DNA of 64,000 nt. It comes from Spinellus fusiger (taxonomy: Eukaryota > Mucoromycota > Mucoromycetes > Mucorales > Phycomycetaceae). Shown here piece by piece: positions 20,601-33,060 of the stretch (positions are counted from its first letter, which is position 1; each line of letters begins with the position of its first letter). Under the pieces are notes generated by a model. That model was not told where the DNA came from and ran no database searches. It saw only the letters and a program-made list of their open reading frames with translations. The DNA is taken from positions 1 through 64,000 of the forward strand of contig JALLLS010000081.1 of the NCBI GenBank assembly GCA_025094145.1. Reading direction: 5' to 3'. The translations under genes were made by a program, and so were the position numbers.

Positions 20601-21788
20601 ACAACTGTTGGTTTATATGCCAGACAAAGGCAAACAAGTTAAACAGGGTAGAAGTTATGGAGAACAGCAGACAGTGTAATTAGCAGGTATTAATATCCGA
20701 ACAGAAGAGAACAATACGAATTTTCACAAGTCATTTGCTTAATCAGAACTACCAAAGTAATGCAGACTACAACAACATTTTAGAAAGAAAAGAATTGCTT
20801 AAAGAACAGTTGCCTAGTTACCCGTTGTGCTCAAATCGTATGTTGTGTTCCTATTCATGTACCCTCTTTGGTTTCCCTAGACTAGCCTTTGTACTAATAC
20901 TCCATCTCGTTGTCCCTGCTAGAGACCAAATATCAATACATTTATCTCTCTAGTGGTCTTGTTGATAACCTTACTGCCCTTTATTGCAGATACTTGCAAA
21001 CCTTTGATTTTAAACACAGATCCATAAAAGGGAACTTTTTTATTGTGACGTAAAAGGAAGGAGATATCACCGCTTAAAGGCCAGAAAAATCTCCTGGTGT
21101 GTAGTGAGAGTTCTAATGTCTTGGCTTCAATTTTCGGGAGAATGCCTTTTCTTGAACATCATAATGCCAAGCCCACAGTTTGAGTAAAAAAAGAAAGATA
21201 GCTCATCTAAATTGAAATGAGGCTTTTAATTTCTATATCATACACGTTTTATATCTCATAGTATAATATAAGCAGGGGTCCATACGATGCTTTTTTAAAG
21301 AGTCGAAATACAACTGTTTATACTCTAAAGCATACCCATTTGCCAAAGATTCCTAAGATTCCTCAGGCCTGCTGTACATTGATAAATAGATATTAAACAC
21401 TTTATCTATGGTTCTATGGTGTATAGTATCTACTAAACAATCTCTTTCTACTGCAAATGGACTGCTGGTGTCCCCAGCCTAAAAAAACAAATCTCATTAC
21501 AAATCTACACTCACTCTTCATTCCTCACGTGCAAATGTACAGATCATTATCATAAAACAAGTCAATTTACAGGCATATCTATTCACTATTTCTTTGAAAT
21601 TACAGAAGAATAAATAATCTGCACAAGTTTTTTATTATTGTTGTTTTTATTCATTTTTTTTTAAAAAAAAAAGGTCTATATACAGTGTAGATGCGTAGTA
21701 TAAATACACTCGCTTCAGGTATTTTCCAGTATGTCACATATTCTACAAAGGAGTCTGTCTTTGGGGAGGAAAGAGAGAATAAAAAGAA
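20601..21788. other. Intergenic, no gene
   Basis: AT-rich DNA. A plus-strand open frame at 20735-20953 (72 codons) has no recognised domain. Poly-A/poly-T tracts occur at 21650-21675, just beyond the 3' end of the WRKY-like gene. Confidence 0.5.
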
Positions 21789-23213
21789 TCAAATATCAAC
21801 AATATGCTTGATGCGACTGCACTCTTTCAGATGTTGGCCTCTGTATTTAATCAAATGTTCTCCGTTTTCTCGAAAGGTCACTGTCTTATTAACAAGGCAT
21901 CCCTAATAAGAATAATAATGAGAACAATCTAATAGATGAGTGATCTTACCTTTCCACTGTTGGAGCATTTGTAATAGATGCTTTTATTACCAGTCTTCTT
22001 ATGCACTGTATTGCCATTGTTCTTCCATAGGTAGTTATCATTGTAAGGAAAATCACGTGTCTCTATAATGGTAGTAATAGCCTGCATCTCTCTTCGTTTT
22101 CTTTTTGTGCAATGGTCCTGTCCATTCTCTTGTTGGGATGGCCGCTTGCTAGGGAATATGTCTAGTGGCTTACGAAAGATGGAGTCGGTGGGAGGAAGGC
22201 AGCCTGTACCAAAGGATATATCACGTGTTGTGTTCTCTAAAATGATAGGAGAATGGCTAAAAAACAATAAATGAAGAGTTTGATACAATGATTTTATATT
22301 TGTATAATGTATCTTTTAAGTGATAGAAACAAGGGAATACTTACTGTGAAAGAGGAGAGATTGAACTGTTGGTCTCTCTGTGATTTGAATAGGACTTATT
22401 TCGATGTGAAGAATAGCTATTGGAGAGGGAAGGTTGTTTGGAAAAGACAGGAGAGTGACTTAGGAGCATATCAATATTGTTACTATTGCTCTTTCTGCGG
22501 GTGTCTACTGGAGATGTATCAGAAGAAGTATCACGTGAAGACAAAGACGGAAAAAGAAAAGGTTTTGATGTCTTTTTAAAGTGAGAATGAACGATTGGAT
22601 TAAGGCTGTGTCTTTTCTTTGTTTGGGTAGTATGAATAGGCTCAAGAGTTACAGGTTCAAGGGAAGATTGGTTGTACGGTGGAAAAGGGTGATTTTGCTT
22701 TGGGGTGTCCTTGCTATTGTAGCTGGACTTTCTTGGATAGGGCAGGTGGAGTCTTGTTTCTCTTTGACACATATCAGGTTGAATTTCATCTATGCTCTGA
22801 AAGGTACGACTGACAGAGCACTGCTGAAGACTGGTGTCTGTCTGGTGGCGTTGCAGCAGGTAGTCGATTTCTTTTCGTCTTAGTTTTGCTTCTTCTGCTC
22901 TTCGTCTATCTTCTTCTACTTTGGTTGACAGAATAAGTTCAAGGAGTTCTGGTCGAGTGCTGTATTGCTGAACAACTTTCTCAAGACTCAGAAAAGTAGA
23001 GTTGTAGGAGAATTGGTTATCTGACCCGGCATGGAGGGTAGGATGTGTGAGTGAGGTATAGACATTCTTTTGGGATAATTTGAATCGTGGGGTGCTATAG
23101 TCTGCTGTGTTTGATGACATGAGGCGATTGGAGGAGGAGCAAGAGAGATGGCTTGGAGACTGTTTTTCAAAGTGTGCTTGCTGTGGAGTAGAAGGCAATG
23201 CACGAAGAAGCAT
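21789..23213 (-). CDS. WRKY/GCM1-superfamily zinc-finger protein, putative transcription factor
   Basis: Three exons, 22345-23213, 21950-22256, 21789-21902; 429 aa from the ATG at 23213 (an earlier ATG at 23357 adds a CT-tract-derived segment that looks non-coding). An amphipathic, charged helix near residues 78-122 (RPELLELILSTKVEEDRRRAEEAKLRRKEID) is followed by a long Ser/Pro/Thr-rich region. At the C-terminus a WRKY-like strand (DNYLWKNNGN), then TGNKSIYYKCSNSGKGC, and finally KYRGQHLKECS supply a C-C-H-C zinc site. The zinc domain is only completed by splicing the last 57-nt intron. Such domains occur in sequence-specific transcription factors and in mobile-element proteins; a host regulator is favoured by its intact, intron-containing structure. 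Confidence 0.75.
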
Positions 23214-26200
23214 TTCAAAGGAAAGAAGGAAGGGAAGAAAGCAAAGAAAGCAAAAGAATTTTCTACAAATTGCATTTTTATCTCTATGGAAGTACAAAGT
23301 ATTCAGTCCGGTCTTAGTATGTACAAGTAAATTCCTGTTCCCGTATCTTCCAACCATGCGAGCGATCCTCCAGTTAGTTTTAAACTAATCTAGGTCCATA
23401 ATGACATTATTTCTTACACCCTCTTTTCCGTTGCCACAACAACCGTCTTTTGGGCTGTAAACTCATCCAACACCCCAGGTCTATATTACAATGCATCCAG
23501 TCATGTCGTATCATAAAAAGAAACAGTATGTAAAGGGAGAAGTCTTTCCCACGTTAGGGCTTAATGCAAAAGGTGGTACTGAGCATTAATAGGCAAGTCG
23601 TGTATAACATGATTCTATCGGCCGTTATTGGTTCCCGTAGTCATGGTATATTTCCCGAGGCTCTATTTTCAGTCTGTTCCCCATTTCCCAGGTTTGTCAC
23701 TCCTTGTTCTGTTCAAAAAAATAGGGACCGAAGGGTCCTCCGGTTTCATCCTCAGCCTATTCTCTCCTCATTATGTAACACACTTGCACTATGACTTCCC
23801 CACACTCTTAAAATTTAGTATTAGGTAATTGAGCCATTCATGGGTTCTGTTTTCATCACATATCTTTCTTTTGGAAACCATTGGTTACAATAATAATAAC
23901 TCTTCTCCCCATTTCTTAGTCATTGCTTCTAATGAGAAGAAATAGATTCTTCATAGAACAGTACATGTGTGTAACAAAAGAAAACCCAAGTATGAGCAAT
24001 CAAAAAGATACTGAATTGCTAGCCCACCAATGACAAACTCAATATAAATACCTGCTTGTTAGGATATCCTTTACATGTAGATGATCTCAATCTCAAATGA
24101 CTGTCTATATATAAAAGGGTGATTGGCAGACAGAGACATCAAATCACATCCGAACATTTCCGTAAAGATCAAATAAACCTCGTTTATCCAAGCGTATTTT
24201 CAACTATCAAACTTAAAGAGAATAAGCTAATTCTATGTAGCACAATTTCTGGGTATTCATACTATGATGACTTTTGTCATGTGTCCCTCTCACGACTCAT
24301 TTCTACCGTCGTATTATGGACATACCTACGGGAATTTATAAAAGCGGGAATAATAATACTTGGTGCCCTTTTTCTTTCTTTCTGATAGTATAAGACTCCG
24401 TTTGAAATTGCCTAGTTTCTGCGTGGAGATCTACTAAAAAGTGCAATACCAATAAAGAGCGAATGCAGTGAAGGTTATACTGCACATTGGCCTTGGATCT
24501 GTAGATTCCCAAATCCCTACCTACTGCAGCCCGTTGAATACATTTATTCTAATATAATTAATTATATAAATTAATTCTTTCTCTTATTCATCAAGAATAG
24601 AGAAGCTATTGTAATTTAGAATGTCATATCTTACTGTGACGTGGGACTGATGAGAGACAATAATGAGAATAAATAAAATAAAACATCATTTCTACACCAG
24701 AAGATTAGATGGCACAAGTACTTTTATTCACTTAGAAAAGAAGTTAAGGTAATATTCCGTTTTACACCGGAAGGACACAAGCTATACTTTTCTACTTATA
24801 TTATCTTAACTATTACCTATATGCATATTACCAACGGTACTTTGTGGTAAGTGAAAAATTAATTGAGTGTCCTTCTCCACAATTATTGTTGATTTAATAT
24901 CAGACATTTGAGTATGACTAACTGTCGGAAAAAAAGAATAGTGATACTATACTATTTGAAAATATTTAGAAATAATATCAGAGAAATAGTTAACTCCCAG
25001 TAGATGAAAAACAAGGCAGATGCATAGATGTTATCTTATGTTTCCAAGGAGTGTGCATATTGAACTATATAAAAGGTCAACAATCCTTAGTGTGGACACG
25101 GTAAAGATCCTTATTGAAAGAAATAAGTCTTGTGACTGTTTAACAGCCCTTTGTTTGCATATTTGTTATTTCTTTGTTACTACTGTATTTAGGCTACTGT
25201 CTCAATGAAAGAAAAAAGAGAGAAAGACACCTCTGTCTAGATTCTTAGTAAAGTACTCTGTGCTATTTTCTCCGAACAGGGCTGAATCAATATTGGTTGT
25301 GTTTAAATAGTAACTTTGTGAATTTATAACAAAGATGGGAGTCCTGTTGACGGGAAACTGGTAGGTGGTACAATATTTCCCGTATAAATTATAGCAGTTT
25401 CTCTCACAATTGTTGAGCTTTCTTATAAATTCACCAAGGAAAAATAATTAATTACACAGCGTGTAACTACCAGGAAAGGGAAATAAGATCAACGGAATTT
25501 AGAATGTATTGTCTAATGCTCCCAAGAATTTAAAATGACATGCAGTTCATTCTGTTGTAGCAGTTTTGTAGTTAGAACAGAAAAATATGAATACTTTATT
25601 TATTCATTTTAAATCGTCATAACTTTTAAACTCAGACATATATCAATCAATGGTACTTTTGTGTAAATAGTTTATAGGAGAAATATCATATAGTACACAG
25701 TATTAAGAAGATGAGGCCAAGTTCGAGATTTAACAGATCATGCTCTTTACTGTAAAAAAAAGGGAATTTAATGTCCTTCTCTTAATATCGTTACAGAGAA
25801 ACCCTTTGATGAATTATACTTCAGCTCAGTTAATTGTGCTTATGAATTATTTAATTGACATACTGGGAAACTGCTAATAAATTTTTCACAAACAAAAATA
25901 AAGAGTGTAGAATATTTCTAATTGCCATCATCCTTCGTAATCAGCTAATCTCACTAAAACTTTATACTACTCCTTAACGCGTGTTTCCAAAGATATCAAA
26001 AACTGATACATTAGAATCGAAGCATTTGAAAGCCTATAGATGTAACAAACATGCAGACTGATACTCTTAAAATGTATAATAGCTTGTAGAACTTACTACT
26101 AATCAAGAAGGATTTGTATTTGATTCTAAAGTAACGCTACCTGTTTTTTACTGTGTTGGTGTTATTATTTTTGCTCTTCAAATATAAACTTCTTAATGTC

Positions 26201-29200
26201 TCGATCACTATCCTAGTTTAAATTATCATAAGCTTATATTACGAATAAAAATACATTTATTCTTGGGCCTGCCACCAAAATGAATAAACAATGCATGCCT
26301 ATCAACTAGTGCAACCTCAAGCATGTTACCATCTCATAGCTCTTTTAAACAGCTTATGCGCATTTACTAGGAGGTTATTGATTCTCAGCAGCAAAACCTT
26401 TTTAGTCCTTTTATTTATCGGTTGATAGGCTTGTTTAATCCTAACGAAACAAATAAATAAGTAATGTGATCTTGTTTCATCCTATCGACTTAATATACTA
26501 CATTTATAATTGTAATATATAAAGAAAGAAATACCCAAAGAATATAAACCTTGAGCTATATTATATTCATACTTTGTAAAAATAAATAAGCCAACTTTTT
26601 TTATTCATCAGTTCATCAGTTACTTTTTACGTGGTTTACTTGATAGTAATACTTATTTTGATGCACAAATATATAAATATATATATTCTTATGCCCTAAC
26701 AAAGGAGTAAACAGTCAGTGGTCTTTATGCGCCTTTGAATTTTCAAATATGAATAAAATAATACTGTAGATGGGCTTTTACATGAGAGTATCACATCGTA
26801 ACTTATAAAGCTTCCCCCTCTTTTCTAATTTTTCAAGTATATAGAGTAAATGTTATAGCTATTCACTGAAAAAGTGCTATATTATTCCATATTGATGTTT
26901 GAGCACCTACTCCTTCATCCAAGTTTGCACATGATATAGAGATACTTGTGACCATTAATATGCACGTGTAAATTATAGTTACTTACCAAGACGGTTGATA
27001 TTTACAACTCTTTCAGTTTATTCAGACGTTTCTATTACATACATTCATATAGTATTAAAGATATACTAATATACTATGTCAAGACACCTTACTATTCTCT
27101 TATTATATAATTCAGTATATCCTATCCATTCATGGTAATTATAATAATTAACAAACAATGTCTACAGTCACAGGGCAACATAAATATCTTCTTTCACTCA
27201 GTAATTTTATAATACTTATTGACATTACTAATAAGTATTTTTTTATTTACCTTTTTATAAGTTTAAAAAATTTAAAGAAAAAAAATTACTTTTATCATAT
27301 CTATGGACATATCTCCACGTCCTTACATAAATTAGAAATCAAGATGAACCACTAAAACCAGTTTTCATATTGTTTTCAAGTGCCAGATAAATATCAAAAT
27401 ATTAATAGAACAACAACAAACAATATTGAATCATAATAACATATACGGATATCCAGTCTTAGACCTAATTCATGATATTCAGTATTACTTCAGAGATAAA
27501 GATATGTTTTAAACAAATCGGAATTTTCCTTTTTTTATATCCTGCTTATTATTTTAATGCCAGGTTTTTGACAGAAATAAGAAAAAACCGAGCAATATTA
27601 AAGATTGTGTAGGGAAAAAAAGAGTTAATCAAGAGATGTAGACATCTTTCTTAAAGATTACAGATGTCGGTTTCATTTTAGTATGCTATTCTCGAGGATG
27701 ATAGACTCTATATTTGATTTTACTTATCACTGATAGCTGTCCCTCGTGCTATATGGCTGATTCTGTACCGTGACCCAAGTTATCACATAGTTTAATGTAC
27801 ATTTTCAGTACCCCTTGTCAAAATAATAATAATAGAATATAGAACTTACACAAGAGATCGAAATTAAGATCGAAAATCAAAGAAAATAAAATAAAGACCA
27901 GTGATAATATTCTTTTCATTGACAAGTGTTATTTTAATGAATGCAAGTTTAATATTTATAAAATCAAATTCATATTACTTTGAGAAAATATCTAGAAGGC
28001 CAGCCATAGTTCTTAGTCATGACATGAGTAGAATTACAACTGACCGAGAAACAATAAGACTTAATATACCTTGAAAAGCACAACCTTTCCTATTTTATTG
28101 AGCGATATTTGCTTTCCTTTGGTTTAGATTTTTTGGAAGGTTTTTCTATTGTCTTTGCTGAGCAAATTGAATGAGCGATTTGTTTATCGTTCCTTTGGAT
28201 AAAATGGGAAAATAGACTGTTCCAAAAATAAAAGCATTTAATTAGTAACTCTTTCTTTTAATGAGACCAATTTGGTATAATTCTTCAGACACTATAATTT
28301 TTAATCGATAAAAATTATGTAATAGCACTCAGGACTTCACTATAGGCCTTAAGAAATACCTTATATTTATCAAAAACACATGAAGATCCCGTTAATTATA
28401 TGAATTACTCATAAAATTGCCAGAGATAGGGCTAAGAGGCCGAATACGCTATGATAGTAGAAATAATGACCAGGGATATCTTAATTCTTTACCAATCAAT
28501 TCCTAAGTTGAATGTATATCTTTTTTTTTATATAATCAGACGAATAAATGTCTCGTGGGAAGTGCTCTTACTTTTTAACTATTCTATGATCCGTCATGAA
28601 GGATGACGGAGACGATTAGATTCTTTGAATTCTTATAGAATAATTTTACTTTTAAATCACATATCAAGACAATACTACTGAATTAAGTCTCTATTAATGG
28701 TATAGAGAAGTAATAGCACCACACATTATTATACAAAATAATAATGCATGAATGCTCAAAACTTTGTTTTATTGGAATTAACATGATGGAGATGTTTATT
28801 ATTATAGAAAAAAAGGTATCCAGAAAAAAGTAATCAATGTCACACAACAAGATGTTTTTGAGCTTTGAACACTATTCATCCTCGGTGTGTAGGTCGTAGG
28901 TTTCATGATTGATATTAAACAAAGAATGAATGTCACACCAAACCTTAATACAGCCACAGTATCTTCCTATAATGTTCATTTCTATTTCTTGAGATAAAGT
29001 GTACTGTACATCCTTAAACATATTTATATTATTTTTTAGACAATAAAATATAGAATTGTAAAGTATAGCCTGTTTTTTTATGAATCATGCTTAGACATAA
29101 AATCCCGAGTAAAGACTTTCGCTATGAGGATATTATCCTTACAATCAGGGCGCATAGAGTTGAGTGGTGCACTGCAAACGCCAAGATTAAATATAGATTC

Positions 29201-30537
29201 GTCAATTATTTAAGAGTTATAACCAGAGACTTAATTGTTTTTAACAGTCTGAGACATAATTTAATCGTACACTCAAACAAAATAAAATAACTTGCAATAA
29301 TAGGTTTCTAGAAGTGCTTACGTTTTTTTTCTTTTAATGACAGCCATACATAGTATATGTATTATCATTTTTAAAAACTAAAAAAAATCCGAACACTTTT
29401 TTATTTGTAAAAGAAAAAATATTACTATTATTTCACTTTAGGTATAGTATATCCTTTTTTTTATCACACACAAAATATTCATGCTACCTTGTTACATTTC
29501 ATTTCATTTTTCATAATTGTATATATAAAAACATCTTATTGTACCTATTTTATATTTTTAATGAAATAAACATTATTCAAAGCATGCGATTAAGCCTCAA
29601 AAACTCAGGAGTATTGGTATTATGGATATTCTTCCTACCGGATTTAATAACAAGTCATATTCTTTCTTTTTCTTTTGCCGAACTCACCCAAGAGAGGAAA
29701 TGCAGCCTATGGATACTACCAAGCCTTGAAACCAACAACAGGAAATTTCTGACAATGTTAAATCTGTCCCGCCTCTCCGTCTAATAGCCCAATGTCGAGG
29801 TGATATCACTACAGCACCATTCTAAGGTTTTGGCTCACGAGTTATAATAATTAATTCACTGTCGCTTAGTATATTCTTATTTCATTGATAATTCGATAAG
29901 AAATTAGATTGTGCAGGATGTTATTATAAAAATAAAAAATCAGTTGAAGAGTTTGATTAATCCTGTAATTATCTCATAGTATTTCATTATTTTCTTAGAT
30001 GAGTCTTTAGTTATACTCAGACATCCACAGCTGAGCCTAGATATAAACTTTAATAATATCAGTTAAGAATTATCTTTACTAATATTTTCTGCCTTGAACA
30101 ATATGATTATCATGATAGTATAGAAGCTGGTGCTGATTTTAGCGTGGATAAAATGGCTCTAAGACTTATCTTTTTTTCTAAATAAATAACAAGATAATGT
30201 CTACTCAGGCTATTATATTGCTTGATAAAATTTAGTGTCTACTATCTTATGTATAGTTTTACCAAAAATACCTTCTTTTATATATATAAACACCAAAGAA
30301 AAATCTATAAAGTTTTACATTTAATACCAGAACATGATTAGTAATTTGATGGCTTATAGAACCAGATAATTTGCCTTTTATATTATTGTTTTTTGGTTTG
30401 TTAAAACATTAATCTTTATCATTAAATGAAGAGATGTAGTGTGCTTTCTAAAGAGCTATTTTATATGAAAAAAAGTAGGGGTTTTGCCTTTAACATTTAT
30501 ATGATATTAGTCTACTCAAGCTTTCTCTCTCTTATTA
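23214..30537. other. AT-rich gene-free region
   Basis: About 7.3 kb in which I see no conserved protein, tRNA or rRNA. Open frames (for example 23564-23794, 24119-24385, 25020-25208, 29087-29290, 29539-29784) are short, compositionally AT-driven and without domains. A short less AT-rich island lies at about 29640-29830. A 14-bp inverted repeat with one mismatch (AGTTAAGGTAATAT / ATATTATCTTAACT) occurs at 24742-24811, and a CCGTCAT-GAAGG-ATGACGG hairpin near 28591-28610. Together with the transposon-filled segment to its right it forms a 16.6 kb interval without host genes. Confidence 0.6.
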
Positions 30538-31886
30538 CAGTGGCTTTCAAAATAATTAGGGACACTTTTTTCATGTCCCGGTATGCTTCTGTAATAGGAG
30601 GTACTTATTCTTTGTCATAAAAACATACATTAAACACACAGTAAATACTTGAAAATTGGATGAAGTATAAAGAAGGTCAGCAGGATAATATATACAGATT
30701 TATTGGGTGGAAACACCAAATAATAAGGGTTTTCACCCTTGGCCTCTATAACAGTCTTAGATCTCCGCCCCATGCTGTTAATGAGAGTGTCTGTAATATC
30801 CTTGGGAATATTCTCCCATTCTTCTAACAAGAGCACCTCCAAATCTTGTAGAGTACTTCTTGGGGTCATCCTCTTTCCTATTGCCCTGTCAATCTCCTCC
30901 CATAAATTCTCTATGGGGTTGAGGTCGGGGCTTTTTGAGGGCCACCCCTCCATAATGACAATCCCCCTTTGTGCCTCCCACATCCTGGATTCTTTACTCT
31001 TATAGCAGCTGGCATTGTACTCTTGAAGAATATAATTTACTTCTGAATTCAGTGCCTTGAGTTGAGCCATATCAGGGCAGTAATTCTCTTTTAAGATCTC
31101 AATGTATCTTCTACTGTCTATACTGTCCTTCACAGGCACCAGCCTTCCTACACCTTCACCAGAGAAGGAACCCCACACCATTACACTACTACCACCACCA
31201 AACTTCATGGTGGGCTTGATGTTATTTGGGAGCAGCCCCTCCTTCTTGCTCACCACTCTGTTGCAGCTGTTGGTCCTCATCAACTGGTACTTTGACTCAT
31301 CGGACCAGATGACTGTCTTCCAGTCTTTCTTAGTCCAGCAAAGGTGGGCCTTGGCCCAAGCAATCCTCAACTTCTTGTGCTTGTTGGTGGGGGAAGGTTT
31401 CTTAATCACCCTACAATAAAACAGGCCAGGTTTTTTCATCATTTTTCTATAAGTGTTCATCTGCTTGCGAAGCTGATCCATTGTCTGTAATAAACCCTTT
31501 GCCACTTCGCGACTGACCTCTCTCTCGTCTCTCTCACTAATAATAGGCTTGCGCCCAGTGCTCTTTTTGGCCTTGAAGCAACCAGTTTCCTTGTATCTCT
31601 TTACGATAAGGGAAACAGACTGCTGACAAACTCCAAACCTAGCAGAGATGGCAACTTGGCTGGTCCCATTGACAGTGACCTCTTGATCAATGAGACAATT
31701 ATTATAGTCGTCACTATTTATTTTTCCTGTTTCCAAGAGTTTTTTTGGTTTGTTCGGTGGTGTTAGATGTGGTAGACATTATAGTGGAAAAGCGATAAAT
31801 GAATAATGTTTAATAATAATAAAAAATTTCAAGGATAAAATTATGGTTTGAATTTGAAATCTTCCTTGTTTTATTGAAAGCCACTG
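30538..31886 (-). mobile_element. Tc1/mariner-like transposon, copy A
   Basis: Terminal inverted repeats begin CAGTGGCTTTCAA at both ends and are flanked by TA (30536-30537 and 31887-31888), the hallmark target duplication of Tc1/mariner elements. The element is 1349 bp with one transposase frame on the minus strand. A 971-bp stretch is nearly identical to the inverted copy at 35318-36288. Confidence 0.9.
30630..31779 (-). pseudogene. Tc1-like transposase, frameshifted and catalytically altered
   Basis: The original start is the ATG at 31779 (MSTTSNTTEQTKK), but the frame closes after about 20 codons; a shift near 31720 leads into the long frame (to 30630). That frame has the HTH region (VAISARFGVCQQSVSLIVKR), the AT-hook-like GRK linker, catalytic D1 in VIWSDES, and E3 in SPDLNPIENLW. 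The position of the second Asp (normally QDNA) reads QEYNA, an Asp-to-Tyr change. The C-terminal about 23 residues (VYIILLTFFILHP...) are read from the terminal repeat region. It is expected to be inactive. Confidence 0.88.
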
Positions 31887-31888
31887 TA

Positions 31889-33060
31889 TTAAAAAAGTAT
31901 GTAGCATCCCGGGACATTTCACCTAAACGAGGAGTCTTATAGGGTAGTATTCTTTCTCCATTCCTTTATTCTATTTTCATTGATACTCTTCCACATTTCT
32001 TGAGGTTTGCTTCGGTATCCCCAATACTGGTTGGTATGTACCCACCTACCATGGGACAGTCCATTCATCTCTGTGCTCGAAACCCTTTCTCTTTTGCTTT
32101 CCCACAGAAAACTATTCACGCATTGCTTGACGAGTTAAAGAATTTCCTTCAAAATTCTTTTCCTAATTCTACAGTTTCGGATGACTCTTCTGAGTCGTCA
32201 GATTCCTCTTACAGTCCGTCCCATGTCACTGTTACTTGAGCTTCTGTAAATTGTTTGTTGTATGATGATGTGGCTCTTATGGGCTGCCCAGAAGATATAC
32301 ATCGAATGCTGGCCCTTGCCGAAATTCACTCGACCCTCCTTGGCTACAAACGGAGTTCCTCCAAATGTGAAGTACTCAATGCCCCGGCCAATGTGCCGTT
32401 TTATCTCTATGGCAACGAGCTTCCAACCTGTGATACTTTCAAGTACCTTGGTATCCCCTTTTCACGTCAAGGTATTAACCAAGACGCACTTTTCTCACAC
32501 TCACAAGTCAAGGCAATTGCAGTAATGCAAAAGCTGAGAGGAATAGGTGTAAACATGTATGGCTTTGGGATTACGGCAGCCCTAAGAGCGTATACTGTTT
32601 TTGTTCGGCCTATCCTTGAGTATGGGTTGGCTATTTGTGATGTCAATAGACTAGGCATCCGCCCGCTACAGATCTGTCAGTCTGCTTGTCTGAGACTTTG
32701 TCTCGCTAGATCTGCTACTGCTAGGTTTGGAACGATCCAGGTTGCCCAATTAGCCGCCCTCCCTAACATATACTCTCGTTTCCTTTATCTACAAGCCAAA
32801 TTTGTTGAGCGCACAGCTATCCTTCCTGAAGACACCCTCATCTGGTGCCTTGTCTCGCAGTTTGAAGCACCCCAGAGTAAAGCCATATGGATTAAGCTAC
32901 GTGGCAATGTACTCTGGCAAAATGCTCAAAGAATAGGACGGGCTCACAACCCTCCTAAATATCCATTAAAAGTAGCTTATCTTAAACGTCTTCAAAGTGA
33001 AATTACTAGTCTAGTGCGTGGCAAGAATCCGCTGGTGACGGTAGCCCGTGGACTATGTAG
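31889..33060 (+). pseudogene. 5'-truncated LINE reverse transcriptase, plus-strand copy
   Basis: It begins directly beside the TA duplication of Tc1 copy A. The frame gives ISPKRGVL, a TAG where Gln is expected, then GSILSPFLYSIFIDTLP (RT palm), an insert-like Ser-rich stretch, a stop, and LYDDVALMGC. The last is the catalytic box, reading YDDV rather than YADDV, so one residue is missing. A 273-codon open frame (32255-33076) covers thumb and post-RT region up to VARGLCR, where the sequence folds back (see next entry). The upstream RT and endonuclease are absent. Confidence 0.82.

Noticed and set aside
20735..20953. Plus-strand 72-codon frame
   Set aside because: No recognised domain or splice context next to the Fanzor-like remnant.
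22307..23388. Plus-strand frames across the WRKY-like gene
   Set aside because: Antisense shadows of its Ser-rich coding region.
23214..30537. CRISPR array, tRNA or rRNA genes in the AT-rich block
   Set aside because: No regularly spaced repeats, tRNA B-box-like GGTTCGANTCC or rRNA-like sequence was seen by eye; a tRNAscan run would be decisive.
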